From NCBI GenBank assembly GCA_947474855.1, contig CANJKV010000020.1, positions 1 through 33,293 on the forward strand: 33,293 nucleotides of DNA. Reading direction: 5' to 3'. A program made the position numbers and the translations under genes. Position 1 is the first letter of the stretch; the number at the start of each line of letters is the position of its first letter. The DNA is from Aurantimonadaceae bacterium. GTDB lineage: Bacteria; Pseudomonadota; Alphaproteobacteria; Rhizobiales; Rhizobiaceae. This document shows, one piece after another, positions 6,499 through 13,549 of this stretch. The notes under the pieces are model-generated. The model made no database searches. It was not told where the DNA came from and saw only the letters and a list, made by a program, of their open reading frames with translations.

Positions 6499-7427
6499 GG
6501 CTTCCATCCTCCCGACAGCTCTTTCTCGTCCTCCTCATCGGTCCACAGCCGGCCGGCCGACGCCGGAAGGCCGAAATCCTCCGGGCTCTCTAACGCGTGC
6601 TCGATCGTGGCGCCGGTGTATTCCGGCCGGCGGCGGACCTCGACGACGAGGCGGCCGTCGAAAGCGGGGTTCTCGTGCTCCCACCAGCCGTGCTTTCCGA
6701 AGCCGCCCTTGCGTTCGTAGTATCCGCGGGGATTTGCCAGGATGCGGGTAGGACCAATCCAGTAGTCCTGGGGCACGTGGACGTGGCCGTGGATCCAGAC
6801 GTCAGGCGCATGGCGCAGGATCAGATCTTCGAGGTCGCTCGCATAAGCCGCGTCGAGGTGACCGCGCTTGATGCGTGGCGACAGGCTCCGGCGCGACGGC
6901 GCATGGTGCGTCACGACGACGGTCGGGCCGTCGTGCAGCGTCGAGAGGACGGACTCGATGGCGGCGCGGTGCAGGTCGTGGATGCCGGCGAAGGATGCCG
7001 GGGACGCCCACTGCTGGCGATGGTGGATCCGGCGGAAATCCGTCAGGTATTCGAGCGCTGTGTTCTGCGCCCGCCAGGCGTCGTCCGTCAGCTCGTAGTC
7101 CGTCCAGAGCGTGGCGCCGACGAAGCGGGTGCCGCCGATCACGACGGACTGTCCGGCGTCCAGGAGGTGGACGTTCGTCAGCGACGTCTTCCGGAGGAAG
7201 CGGCGGGCGCTCTTCGCCAGGTCGGACCCGTAGAAGTCGTGATTGCCCGGGACGAGCACGACGGGGATATCGCGGGGCAGATGGCGCTCGAGCCACAGGC
7301 GCACCTGGCCCTCGAGCTTGCCGCCGATGTCGCCCGCCAGGACGAGGACGTCCGCCTCGACGCCCTGCTCGAGGGCGTAGCGCATGACGTCGACGTGCAG
7401 ATCGGACAGGATCCAGAGCTTGGTCAT
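6495..7427 (-). CDS. Calcineurin-like metallophosphoesterase
   Basis: This 310-aa protein has the complete metallophosphoesterase motif set: D9-x-H11 (ILSDLHVD), G32-D33 (LAGDIGG), G61-N-H-D64, T173-H-H175 (VVTHHAPS) and G214-H-V-H217. These bind two metals and hydrolyse phosphate esters or nucleic acid/nucleotide phosphodiesters. The substrate cannot be read from the sequence. The C-terminus (NPAFDGRLVVEVRRRPEY) closes the beta sandwich, and a tail follows. No signal peptide is seen, so it is cytoplasmic. The ATG overlaps the upstream stop (ATGA) and has AGGGA 7 nt before it, within an 18-nt sequence repeated before the AAA+ gene. Operon context with an AAA+ ATPase suggests a shared task. 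Confidence 0.88.
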   Translation of the reverse strand: MTKLWILSDLHVDVMRYALEQGVEADVLVLAGDIGGKLEGQVRLWLERHLPRDIPVVLVPGNHDFYGSDLAKSARRFLRKTSLTNVHLLDAGQSVVIGGTRFVGATLWTDYELTDDAWRAQNTALEYLTDFRRIHHRQQWASPASFAGIHDLHRAAIESVLSTLHDGPTVVVTHHAPSRRSLSPRIKRGHLDAAYASDLEDLILRHAPDVWIHGHVHVPQDYWIGPTRILANPRGYYERKGGFGKHGWWEHENPAFDGRLVVEVRRRPEYTGATIEHALESPEDFGLPASAGRLWTDEEDEKELSGGWKP

Positions 7428-7651
7428 CGGCGCTTCCCTCGCTGCGTCCGGTAGGCGGCTGAAGCCGAAATCCGGAAGGAGTTCTCTTCTACCACACGGT
7501 GGTTGCTACTGGCTTCACAAGAAAGATCGAAGTCGAGCTGTTCTGCGATCAGAGGCGGCGCCGGCAGGACCGGACGGCGCTTCTGGCTGCGCTCGTCGAG
7601 CATGCGAAGGAGCCGCGCCGCCGCCTCTCCGCGGTCGTAGCCCTCCGTCAT
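7424..7651 (-). CDS. Small protein of unknown function (75 aa)
   Basis: ATG 7651 overlaps the upstream stop (ATGA) and the TGA overlaps the phosphoesterase ATG (ATGA), so the gene is locked between two coupled neighbours. Residues 1-30 form a charged helix (DRGEAAARLLRMLDERSQKRR). Then come a proline-rich link (PVLPAPPLIAEQLDFDL) and a basic tail. The last codons coincide with the 18-nt repeat (7432-7449) that holds the phosphoesterase ribosome binding site. No family is recognised. Confidence 0.58.
   Translation of the reverse strand: MTEGYDRGEAAARLLRMLDERSQKRRPVLPAPPLIAEQLDFDLSCEASSNHRVVEENSFRISASAAYRTQRGKRR
7432..7449 (-). repeat. 18-nt translation-leader repeat, copy 1 (before phosphoesterase)
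   Basis: Read on the minus strand this is GGACGCAGCGAGGGAAGC, identical over 18 nt to 9511-9528. It contains the ribosome binding site of the phosphoesterase and ends 4 nt before its ATG. Confidence 0.8.
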
Positions 7652-7836
7652 GCGGGCCCCCGCATCCGCTCTACGACGAGCTGCATCGCGGCGATGCCGA
7701 GGATCCGGCGGCCGTCGGCGTCGAGCTGAGACCACACCGCGATCGCTTGGTGGGCGAGTTCTGTGATGGGGATTCCCTCTGCAGCTTCGATCGCTTCGAG
7801 CCGGGCGAGGACGTCACGGGGAAGCGCCAGGATCAT
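7648..7836 (-). CDS. Small ribbon-helix-helix-like protein (62 aa)
   Basis: ATG 7836 overlaps the AAA+ stop as ATGA, and the 3' end overlaps the next ATG. The sequence MILALPRDVLARLEAIEAAE, then GIPITELAHQAIAVWSQ, follows the ribbon-helix-helix pattern: a short beta strand, LPxxxxxRL, a helix, a Gly turn, xITEL, a helix, AIxxW. It could bind operator DNA as a dimer or act as an antitoxin-like partner, but without alignment this is suggestive only. There is no separate Shine-Dalgarno, so translation probably depends on the AAA+ gene. Confidence 0.6.
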   Translation of the reverse strand: MILALPRDVLARLEAIEAAEGIPITELAHQAIAVWSQLDADGRRILGIAAMQLVVERMRGPA

Positions 7837-9503
7837 TGACGCACCGCCGAGCGCTCGCGCAGGTCGACCGTTGCCTCGACCGCGGTGCGCAGCTTGCGCA
7901 GCGATCCGCCGCCCCAGACCCGTCCGATCACCTCCAGCTCGTCGGGCGCCAGCTCGCCGAGCATGTCGACGGGCACGCCGCGCTCCAGCGCAAGGGCGTC
8001 CAGCATCTGGCCTGCGAGGGCAGGCAGGTGCTCGATTGTCGGTGTCGGCATGCGGAGGATGCGGAATCGGTCTCGGAGAGGCTCGGGGATGGTCGACAGG
8101 TCGTTGGCGGTCGCCAGGAACGAGACCATCGAGAGATTCGCCGTCGCCTCGAGCGCCGTCTCGAAATACGCGGCGGCGCTGTGCTGCTCGAGCATCGGCA
8201 GGAGGGAATGCACCAGGCTGCCGTTGTGCGGCGACTGGCCCGACTTCTCCAGCTCGTCGAGGACTACGACGGGGTTTGCCTTTCCCGACGTGCGGATCAG
8301 CTCGAGCGGCGTCGATGCACGGCGCGACGACCATTGCGCCGGGGTGCCGCCGAAGGACCCGTCGGCCACAGATGCGCAGGGATAGACGATCGAGGGCAGG
8401 CCGAGGTAGCCCGCGATCGACGTCAGGAGGCGCGTCTTGCCGCTGCCCGGTTCGCCGACGAGAAGGGTCGGGCGCAGGCGGGCCGGCTTGCCGACTCGAA
8501 GATCGCCGAGGATGCGCTCGACGACCTCGCGGGCATGCGGCCAGCCGACCGACAGGTCCTCCGCGATCACGGCCGGATCCTTGGCGACAATGAGGGGCGT
8601 GTTGTGCCCGCGGATCGTCTCGAAGCTCTTCGCCAAGGCGCGGCTGTCGGCCGTCGTTCCCTCCGGAATCTTCTTCAGGACGACGAGGTATGGTCGGCGC
8701 TCGTGACGCGCCGCCCGGCGCTTCTCCTCCTCCTGCCGGCGGGCCTGCTGGTCGGCCTCGTCGATGTAATGCTCCATCAGGTCGATGTCCGCGGGCGGAT
8801 TGGGGTCGGGCTGCGGCTTGCGCACCTCGACGATCTGCGCCACCGGATGCGCCAACTTGACCAGCGCCGGACCCTTCAGCTGCCCCTCGGCCGCGGCTTG
8901 CGCTGCATCGACCCGTCCGGACCAGAAGTCGTGCTCGGCAATGCGGACGGTGAGGACGCGCAGCTCGTCGAATCCCAACTCCAGGATGATGTCCTGGTAG
9001 GCCAGGACCCAGGCGTTCGCGTCGTCGAGGTGCGGAAACGAACCGGATCCGAGCGCCGTTCGGTATGCGATGGCGTGGAGATCGTCGTCGAGGGAGTGGC
9101 GCTCGAGCAGCCAGCGGCGGGCGTCGCGAGCGCCGAACACGGCCGCGTACCATGCAGCGCGGTCGACGAGCGGTTCGCAGACGACGCTGTCGCGGTCCGT
9201 GCACAGACGCCAGAGACGCACGGCGGTCCCGTGCTCCGGGGCAACGCCCAAGTAATCGAGGGCTCGACGGACTTCATCCGGCAGGTCGAGGCCGGACGAC
9301 TTGGCGACGTAGAGCCCGATGTCGGCGAGGAGGTCGTCGCGGAGCGGGGGGTAGCCGCGCATCAGTTCGCCGGGCGACGGCGGACGGGTGAGGCGAACGC
9401 CAGCGATCTCGTTGGCGCGCTTCTCGCCGGCGTCGATGAAACGCGATGCCGAAAACTTCAGGGTCTCAGCGTCAAAATTCCACGCAAACTTGCTGCCGGG
9501 CAT
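7833..9503 (-). CDS. Lon-like AAA+ ATPase without protease domain
   Basis: From ATG 9503 this is a 556-aa protein. Residues 1-270 are a family-unknown N-terminal region ending in a charged helix (ADQQARRQEEEKRRAARHERR). The AAA+ domain follows, with Walker A GEPGSGKT (350-357), Walker B VVVLDELEK (412-420), sensor 1 N in FLATAND (462-468), arginine finger region PLRDRFR (473-479), and sensor 2 in GGSLRKLR (532-539). The order and the sensor-2 GGxxRxLR resemble the ATPase of Lon-type proteases, but no Ser-Lys protease domain follows. It should be a motor or remodeller in the cytoplasm. ATG 9503 is chosen over 9530 because GCGAGGGAAGC stands before it, as before the phosphoesterase. It heads the nine-gene operon. 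Confidence 0.82.
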   Translation of the reverse strand: MPGSKFAWNFDAETLKFSASRFIDAGEKRANEIAGVRLTRPPSPGELMRGYPPLRDDLLADIGLYVAKSSGLDLPDEVRRALDYLGVAPEHGTAVRLWRLCTDRDSVVCEPLVDRAAWYAAVFGARDARRWLLERHSLDDDLHAIAYRTALGSGSFPHLDDANAWVLAYQDIILELGFDELRVLTVRIAEHDFWSGRVDAAQAAAEGQLKGPALVKLAHPVAQIVEVRKPQPDPNPPADIDLMEHYIDEADQQARRQEEEKRRAARHERRPYLVVLKKIPEGTTADSRALAKSFETIRGHNTPLIVAKDPAVIAEDLSVGWPHAREVVERILGDLRVGKPARLRPTLLVGEPGSGKTRLLTSIAGYLGLPSIVYPCASVADGSFGGTPAQWSSRRASTPLELIRTSGKANPVVVLDELEKSGQSPHNGSLVHSLLPMLEQHSAAAYFETALEATANLSMVSFLATANDLSTIPEPLRDRFRILRMPTPTIEHLPALAGQMLDALALERGVPVDMLGELAPDELEVIGRVWGGGSLRKLRTAVEATVDLRERSAVRQ

Positions 9504-9510
9504 GTGGAGA

Positions 9511-9528
9511 GCTTCCCTCGCTGCGTCC
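9511..9528 (-). repeat. 18-nt translation-leader repeat, copy 2 (before AAA+ gene)
   Basis: Identical to 7432-7449 and ending 7 nt before the AAA+ ATG at 9503. Its position supports that start. A shorter relative, GCGAGGGATGC, precedes the HTH regulator ATG (9972). Confidence 0.8.
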
Positions 9529-9569
9529 ACGATGCGCCAGAAGACGCTGTGCGGAACGAGGGAGACCCT

Positions 9570-9605
9570 AGCCGATAATCCTTAGGAAACCAGTCGCTAA
9601 TCCTT
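9570..9605. promoter_or_regulatory. Two 14-nt direct repeats spaced 22 bp (candidate operator)
   Basis: AGCCGATAATCCTT (9570-9583) and AGTCGCTAATCCTT (9592-9605) match at 12 of 14 positions and start 22 bp apart, two helical turns. They lie between the HTH regulator stop (9613) and the AAA+ start (9503), where the operon promoter should be. Cooperative binding by the neighbouring HTH protein is an inference. Confidence 0.5.
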
Positions 9606-9612
9606 GCAGATT

Positions 9613-9972
9613 TTACGCTTCAGGCTCGTCGCGTCGCGGGCCGGGACGCGGAGGCGGCTCCTCCGAAAGCCCCTTCGAGAACTCCCGGATCCGCAGCCTC
9701 AGGAGATTCTCCGGAACGCCACGGCTCTTGAAGTCCTCGACCAGATCCTCGAGGTCCTCCATCAGCTCGTCGCAGAGCGGAGCCAGGTGATCCAGCTTCT
9801 CCAGCACCGCCGGCGGATACGTGGACGCCCCGCTGAGCCACCGCTCGGCGTTCCGTTTCGACACGCCGAGCCATGTCACGAGGCGGTCGGGGAAGGCGGC
9901 TCCGACGACCCGGACGATCAGCGCTTCGATCTCGTCGAGCGGCCTCGAATTCTCTCGTTTACGGTCTTCCAT
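9613..9972 (-). CDS. HTH transcriptional regulator of the island
   Basis: This 119-aa protein starts at ATG 9972, after GCGAGGGATGCC. Residues 15-50 include VVGAAFPDRLVTWLGVSKRN, then AERWLSGASTYPPAVLEKL, a Cro/CI-type helix-turn-helix in which the recognition helix follows GVSKRNAERW. The C-terminal half is an acidic helix (DELMEDLEDLVEDF), likely for dimerisation. A further in-frame ATG at 10041 is possible but has no comparable site. It is divergent from the excisionase-like gene and sits directly upstream of the AAA+ operon, the position of an element repressor. Targets are inferred from position. Confidence 0.68.
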   Translation of the reverse strand: MEDRKRENSRPLDEIEALIVRVVGAAFPDRLVTWLGVSKRNAERWLSGASTYPPAVLEKLDHLAPLCDELMEDLEDLVEDFKSRGVPENLLRLRIREFSKGLSEEPPPRPGPRRDEPEA

Positions 9973-10084
9973 GGCATCCCTCGCCGGCGTCGACTTACGA
10001 TCCTTCGCGTCTCCGACCATGCTGCGAACGGCGTTAACCATACGTTACGAACCGGCTTGTCCGATCTATTCCCGACAGCCGACA

Positions 10085-10119
10085 CTCCTCGTGCAATGAT
10101 TCGAAACTGACACGAGGAG
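10085..10119 (+). promoter_or_regulatory. Hairpin that would mask the excisionase ribosome binding site
   Basis: CTCCTCGTG (10085-10093) pairs perfectly with CACGAGGAG (10111-10119) across a 17-nt loop. The right arm holds the GAGGAG Shine-Dalgarno, 2 nt before the ATG at 10122, so the left arm acts as an anti-Shine-Dalgarno. It may limit Xis translation. The DNA form could also be a protein-binding site. Confidence 0.6.
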
Positions 10120-10121
10120 AC

Positions 10122-10511
10122 ATGTTCCAGCTCATCGTCGGCGAGGTCGACCTGGGCATTCCCGACTTCGACAAGGTCGGGCCCGACCAGCTTCTGACAC
10201 TCGAACAAGCCGCGTGGATCCCGGAACTCGGGGGCCACATCACACCCAAGATGATGCGCACGGCGATGCATGCCGGGCGCCTACCCGCGCACCGCCTGGG
10301 ACGGACGATCTACGTCACCCGGGCCGGTGTCGAACAGTGGAGAAACACATGCCTCGTCACCGCGAACCCGCCCGGCTCGTCCTCGAACCCGCCCGCCACC
10401 ACAAGAGCGGCCGCCTCAAGCACGAGGCGTTCTGGCAGCTCCGCGACGGCAGCAAGAAGCTCAGCACTGGATGCGGCCAGGATGACCGTGCAGGGGCTGA
10501 GGGGTTCCTGA
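10122..10511 (+). CDS. Excisionase-like HTH protein (Xis)
   Basis: This 129-aa frame has a winged-helix/excisionase-type domain at residues 22-75: LLTLEQAAWIPELGGHITPK leads to MHAGRLPAHRLGRTIYVTRAGVEQW, with the typical G-R-T-I-Y-V-T-R-A wing. Such proteins bend att DNA and bias integrase toward excision. After residue 76 the sequence becomes Ser/Ala/Arg/Thr-rich with no pattern, and this tail overlaps the integrase gene by 163 nt (10349-10511). The functional part is therefore probably only the first 76 residues. The ribosome binding site lies in a hairpin. The divergent regulator is 149 bp upstream. Confidence 0.72.
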   Translation: MFQLIVGEVDLGIPDFDKVGPDQLLTLEQAAWIPELGGHITPKMMRTAMHAGRLPAHRLGRTIYVTRAGVEQWRNTCLVTANPPGSSSNPPATTRAAASSTRRSGSSATAARSSALDAARMTVQGLRGS

Positions 10512-11479
10512 GGGAATACCTCGCGAAGCAGCACGCCAAGGCGCCGAAGGTGAAGCACAAGGCCGCCGCCGAGTGCCCGATCCCGGACGTCATCAGCCAC
10601 TACGCCGTCCACAAGACCAGGAAGCCCGTCGCCCGGCCGAAGGAGCTGGCGGCGCGCCTCGAGACGCTGCTCGCGTTCTGGGGCGACAAGACGCTCGCCG
10701 ACGTCGACGAGGACACCTGCTACGAATACGCCGACTTCGTCGGCTCCGACAGCGCGGCGAGGCGGCAGCTCGAGGACTTCAAGGCGGCGATCAAGGCCTA
10801 CTGCCGCGCCGGCCTCTGCCGCGAATCGGTCGTCGTCACCCTGCCGGACAAGCCGGACGGCCGCGTCGAGTTCTTCACCCGCTCCCAGCTCGCGGCGCTC
10901 CTCTGGCACTGCTGGCGGACCCGGCGCTACCAGGGCGAGACGGCGACCACGGACCGGCCGATGCGCCACCTCGTGCCTTTCATCCTCACCGCCGTCTATA
11001 CCGGCACCCGGTCGCGGCGGATCTGGCGGGCGAGCTACGTCCGCCAGGAGGGTCGGCCGTGGATCGACCTGGAGGGCGGCGTCTACCACCGCCTCGCGAC
11101 CGGCGAGAAGGCGCCGAAGAACAAGCGGGCGGCTTCGATCCGTCTCCCGCCGAGGCTCCTCGCCCACATGCGGCGGTGGGCCTGCAAGCGCACCTACCTC
11201 GTCGAGCTGTACGGCAAGCCCGGCGATCCGAAGAAGAGCCTCGCCGGCGCGATGGAGGCGGTGTTCGGCGAGCGCCACGCGTTCGTCCGCCACACGTTCC
11301 GCCACACGGCGGCCACCTGGCTGCTCTGGGCCGGCGTGAAGGCGGAGGACGTCGCCGCCTACCTGTCGATGACGAAGCAGATGCTGTTCGACACCTACGG
11401 CCACGACCACCCGGACGCGGACTGGGAGGTGGGCGAGGCGATCTCGAAGGGCAAGGCCGGGCGCACGAAGAAGCGCTGA
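10349..11479 (+). CDS. int: Tyrosine recombinase / site-specific integrase
   Basis: This 376-aa integrase has an N-terminal arm-binding region (FWQLRDGSKKLSTGCG) and a core-binding SAM-like helical domain at about residues 85-165. The catalytic domain shows R221 (VYTGTRSRR), K259 in KNKRAASIRLP, the H315-x-x-R318 box (VRHTFRHTAATW) and the nucleophile Y350 (FDTYGHDHPD). The second-histidine region is variant (AYLSMTKQ). ATG 10349 is chosen because GGAG stands 7 nt upstream; the longer in-frame start at 10214 reads through the xis gene out of frame and is rejected. It ends 78 bp from the tRNA-Val 3' end, its presumed attachment site. A terminator follows. Confidence 0.93.
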   Translation: MPRHREPARLVLEPARHHKSGRLKHEAFWQLRDGSKKLSTGCGQDDRAGAEGFLREYLAKQHAKAPKVKHKAAAECPIPDVISHYAVHKTRKPVARPKELAARLETLLAFWGDKTLADVDEDTCYEYADFVGSDSAARRQLEDFKAAIKAYCRAGLCRESVVVTLPDKPDGRVEFFTRSQLAALLWHCWRTRRYQGETATTDRPMRHLVPFILTAVYTGTRSRRIWRASYVRQEGRPWIDLEGGVYHRLATGEKAPKNKRAASIRLPPRLLAHMRRWACKRTYLVELYGKPGDPKKSLAGAMEAVFGERHAFVRHTFRHTAATWLLWAGVKAEDVAAYLSMTKQMLFDTYGHDHPDADWEVGEAISKGKAGRTKKR

Positions 11480-11486
11480 CGAGGAC

Positions 11487-11510
11487 GAAACCGGAGAGGA
11501 AACCGGAGAG
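11487..11510 (+). repeat. Tandem 12-nt duplication after the integrase stop
   Basis: GAAACCGGAGAG occurs twice in direct tandem (11487-11498 and 11499-11510), between the integrase stop and the terminator. It could be an integrase arm-type site or a simple slippage product. Confidence 0.6.
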
Positions 11511-11532
11511 CGGCGGAGCGATCTGCCGCTCT
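11507..11532 (+). terminator. Terminator of the integrase gene
   Basis: AGAGCGGC (11507-11514) pairs with GCCGCTCT (11525-11532) over a 10-nt loop and is followed by TTA. The T-tract is short, so termination may be partial. It separates int from the oppositely oriented tRNA-Val gene. Confidence 0.65.
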
Positions 11533-11557
11533 TTATCGTCTAAGTGCTTGAAGGACA

Positions 11558-11632
11558 TGGTGGGCGCGACAGGGATCGAACCTGTGACCCCCTCGGTGTG
11601 AACGAGGTGCTCTCCCGCTGAGCTACGCGCCC
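11558..11632 (-). tRNA. tRNA-Val(CAC)
   Basis: On the minus strand a 75-nt tRNA is encoded, starting GGGCGCGTAGCTCAGCGGGA and ending CGCGCCCACCA with the CCA in the gene. The acceptor stem GGGCGCG/CGCGCCC pairs fully. The anticodon stem CCTCG/CGAGG holds the loop TTCACAC, giving anticodon CAC (valine, GUG codon). The T-arm has GGTTCGATCCC. Its 3' end faces the integrase, so it is the likely attB of the island and has been kept intact by the integration. Confidence 0.95.
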
Positions 11633-11738
11633 TGGCCGTCCGGGCGAAGCGCCTCGGCGGTGGTGAGGCGATATACGTCGGGATCGATCGTTTCGTCAAC
11701 ACGGCGTCGGGGCAGGAGCGACGCTTTGCGTGCCGGCG

Positions 11739-12473
11739 CTATTCCGCGGCCGCGGCGAGGAGCGGGGGGCGAGGATGGCCGTCGATGGGCCGACGGCCCG
11801 CGGCGAGGCACAGGAGGCTCGAGGCGTCGAGCGCTTCGAAGCTCGGCAGAATCAAGGCAGCCTTGGCGCGGTCGCCCGCGTCGAGGGCCGCGTCGCCGAA
11901 GTCCATCAGGACGGAGGGCATCGCGACCAGGGCCGCCGCGTCGAGGTCGGTGCGCGAATCGCCGATCATTACGGCGCGCGACGCTTCGCCGCCGGCACGA
12001 GCGAGCGTGCCGAGGATGTGGGCGGGATCGGGCTTGCGCGCCGGGAAGGTGTCGGCGCCGCAGATGGCGGCAAAGCGCGCGTCGAGGCCGAGGCCGGCCA
12101 GAAGGAGGCGCGCCAGGCGCTCCGTCTTGTTGGTGCAGACGGCGAGGCGGAAGCCGGCCGCGGCCAGGCGGTCGAGCGCGTTTGTCGCGCCGGGATAGAG
12201 CTTGGAGGACACCGCGATGTTGGCCTCGTAGAAGGCGAGGAAGCGCGCGGTTTGCCCCGCGAGCTCGTCGGCCTCCAGCCGCGCGCCGGCCCATTCGTAG
12301 CCGAGGCGCAGCATGGCCTGGGCACCGTGGCCGGCATGCGGACGAATGCGGGCGAGGCCCGCGAGCGGAAGGCCCGCCGCGGCCAGGCAGTGGTCGAGGC
12401 TCGCGGCGAGGTCCGGCGCGGTGTCGACCAGCGTCCCGTCGAGATCGAAGATGGCGGTCGGCGCCACGCTCAT
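11739..12473 (-). CDS. gph: Phosphoglycolate phosphatase (HAD family)
   Basis: This 244-aa HAD hydrolase removes phosphate from 2-phosphoglycolate, which forms during DNA repair or Rubisco oxygenation. The motifs are FDLDGTLVDT (nucleophile D10, acid/base D12), the threonine motif VCTNKT, the lysine motif FPARKPDPAHIL and the metal-binding IGDSRTDLDAA. The helical cap occupies about residues 18-85. ATG 12473 is chosen because it starts 9 residues before the catalytic Asp; the longer frame upstream is not protein-like. It is divergent from rpiA, a pairing seen in other rhizobia-type genomes. Related HAD phosphatases could not be separated with certainty. Confidence 0.85.
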   Translation of the reverse strand: MSVAPTAIFDLDGTLVDTAPDLAASLDHCLAAAGLPLAGLARIRPHAGHGAQAMLRLGYEWAGARLEADELAGQTARFLAFYEANIAVSSKLYPGATNALDRLAAAGFRLAVCTNKTERLARLLLAGLGLDARFAAICGADTFPARKPDPAHILGTLARAGGEASRAVMIGDSRTDLDAAALVAMPSVLMDFGDAALDAGDRAKAALILPSFEALDASSLLCLAAGRRPIDGHPRPPLLAAAAE

Positions 12474-12745
12474 GCCCTGTCCCGTTCCTGCGCGATCGCC
12501 GGATGCCCCGGCCTCCGCCTCGTCGTGTGACGGTTGAAGCGCTGATGGGCGCGAGGTCAACCGCCGCACCGGCGTGGCGTCGCCGATCCGAGGCGCGCTG
12601 CGGCAGGATCGACACGCTTTCGAGCGGCGCGGATCGGAACATTCAGCCACGCCGCGCTTAAAGAAGGGCTTACGCGGGCAAAGGCTTGCCTCCGCCCGCG
12701 CCGAGCCTCTAGAGGCTTGATGACGCGGGCGGGAGGAACTTTGTC

Positions 12746-13441
12746 ATGGCGGATGCGGCGGAACTGAAGACGGCGGCGGCCCGGGCGGCCGCGGACGAGA
12801 TCCGCGACGGCATGCGCGTCGGAATCGGTACGGGCTCGACGGCCGAGGCCTTCGTGCGCGTCCTTGCCGAACGGGTGAGCGGCGGCCTCTCGATCGTCGG
12901 CGTCGCGACCTCGGAGCGAACGGAAGCGCTCTGCCGGGCCTGCTCGGTGCCGACCGTGCCGCTCGACGAGTGCCCGGAGCTCGACGTCACCGTGGACGGC
13001 GCCGACGAGATCGGACCGGGCCTCGCGCTGATCAAGGGCGGCGGCGGCGCGCTCCTGCGCGAGAAGATCGTGGCCAGCGCCTCCAAGCGCATGATCGTGA
13101 TCGCCGACGACACCAAGGTGGTGCAGACGCTCGGCGCCTTCCCGCTGCCGATCGAGGTCAACGGCTTCGGCGTCTTCGCGACCTATCTCCAGATCCGCAA
13201 GGCAGCCTCGGCGCTCGGCCTGTCGGGCGACATCACGGTGCGCAAGGCGGGCGAGGGGCCGTTCATCACCGATGGCGGCCACCTGATCCTGGATGCATCT
13301 TTCCGCCGCATTCCCGATCCAGAAGCGCTGTCGCGCGCGCTCCTGGACGTTCCCGGCGTCGTTCAGCACGGCCTGTTCATCGGCTTGGCCAGCGAGGCGA
13401 TCGTCGCGGGTAGCGACGGCCTGTCTCGCATCAAGCCTTGA
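12746..13441 (+). CDS. rpiA: Ribose-5-phosphate isomerase A
   Basis: This 231-aa enzyme interconverts ribose 5-phosphate and ribulose 5-phosphate in the pentose phosphate pathway. RpiA signatures are present: GTGST (28-32, phosphate loop), DGADEI (84-89) and [11 protein letters not shown] (97-107, with catalytic E106). Length is normal for the family. ATG 12746 follows GGAGG by 9 nt. A 14-bp palindrome (AGCCTCTAGAGGCT, 12704-12717) lies upstream, of unknown meaning. Confidence 0.95.
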   Translation: MADAAELKTAAARAAADEIRDGMRVGIGTGSTAEAFVRVLAERVSGGLSIVGVATSERTEALCRACSVPTVPLDECPELDVTVDGADEIGPGLALIKGGGGALLREKIVASASKRMIVIADDTKVVQTLGAFPLPIEVNGFGVFATYLQIRKAASALGLSGDITVRKAGEGPFITDGGHLILDASFRRIPDPEALSRALLDVPGVVQHGLFIGLASEAIVAGSDGLSRIKP

Positions 13442-13549
13442 TCGCCCGGCCGCCCGCGCCGTAAAAGCCGCCGTGACGGGTCGCGTCTGCGGCCCGCGGG
13501 GCGGACGCAGACGTTGAACGACGTTCAAACCTTCGGAGACGAGATTTCC

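Larger units (their letters stand above)
1..11557. mobile_element. Integrated genomic island at tRNA-Val (left end outside window)
   Basis: The right boundary is placed at the 3' end of the tRNA-Val gene. A tyrosine recombinase ends 78 bp from it, preceded by an excisionase-like gene and a divergent HTH regulator. This int/xis/regulator layout at a tRNA 3' end is the usual arrangement of integrative elements. Cargo includes a Kiwa-type defence operon, a DUF5664 gene, a methylase remnant, an AAA+/phosphoesterase operon and an IS3-family element. To the right of the tRNA the genes are housekeeping. I looked for a second copy of the tRNA 3' end inside the window and did not find one, so the other attachment site must lie to the left. 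No phage structural genes are seen, so this may be a mobilisable or satellite-like island or part of a larger prophage. Confidence 0.8.

Noticed and set aside
7836-9578. 580-aa plus-strand frame opposite the AAA+ ATPase
   Set aside because: It is an antisense shadow from GC-rich codon bias; the minus strand has complete AAA+ motifs and operon context.
11558-11601. Open frame ending in a VGATGIEPVTPSV-like peptide at the end of a long plus-strand frame (10573-11601)
   Set aside because: It is the antisense translation of the tRNA-Val gene, a well-known false protein ending. The rest of that frame shadows the integrase.
12704-12717. 14-bp palindrome AGCCTCTAGAGGCT upstream of rpiA as an operator
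   Set aside because: It is a single short palindrome with no second copy or known regulator, so it is not called as a feature.
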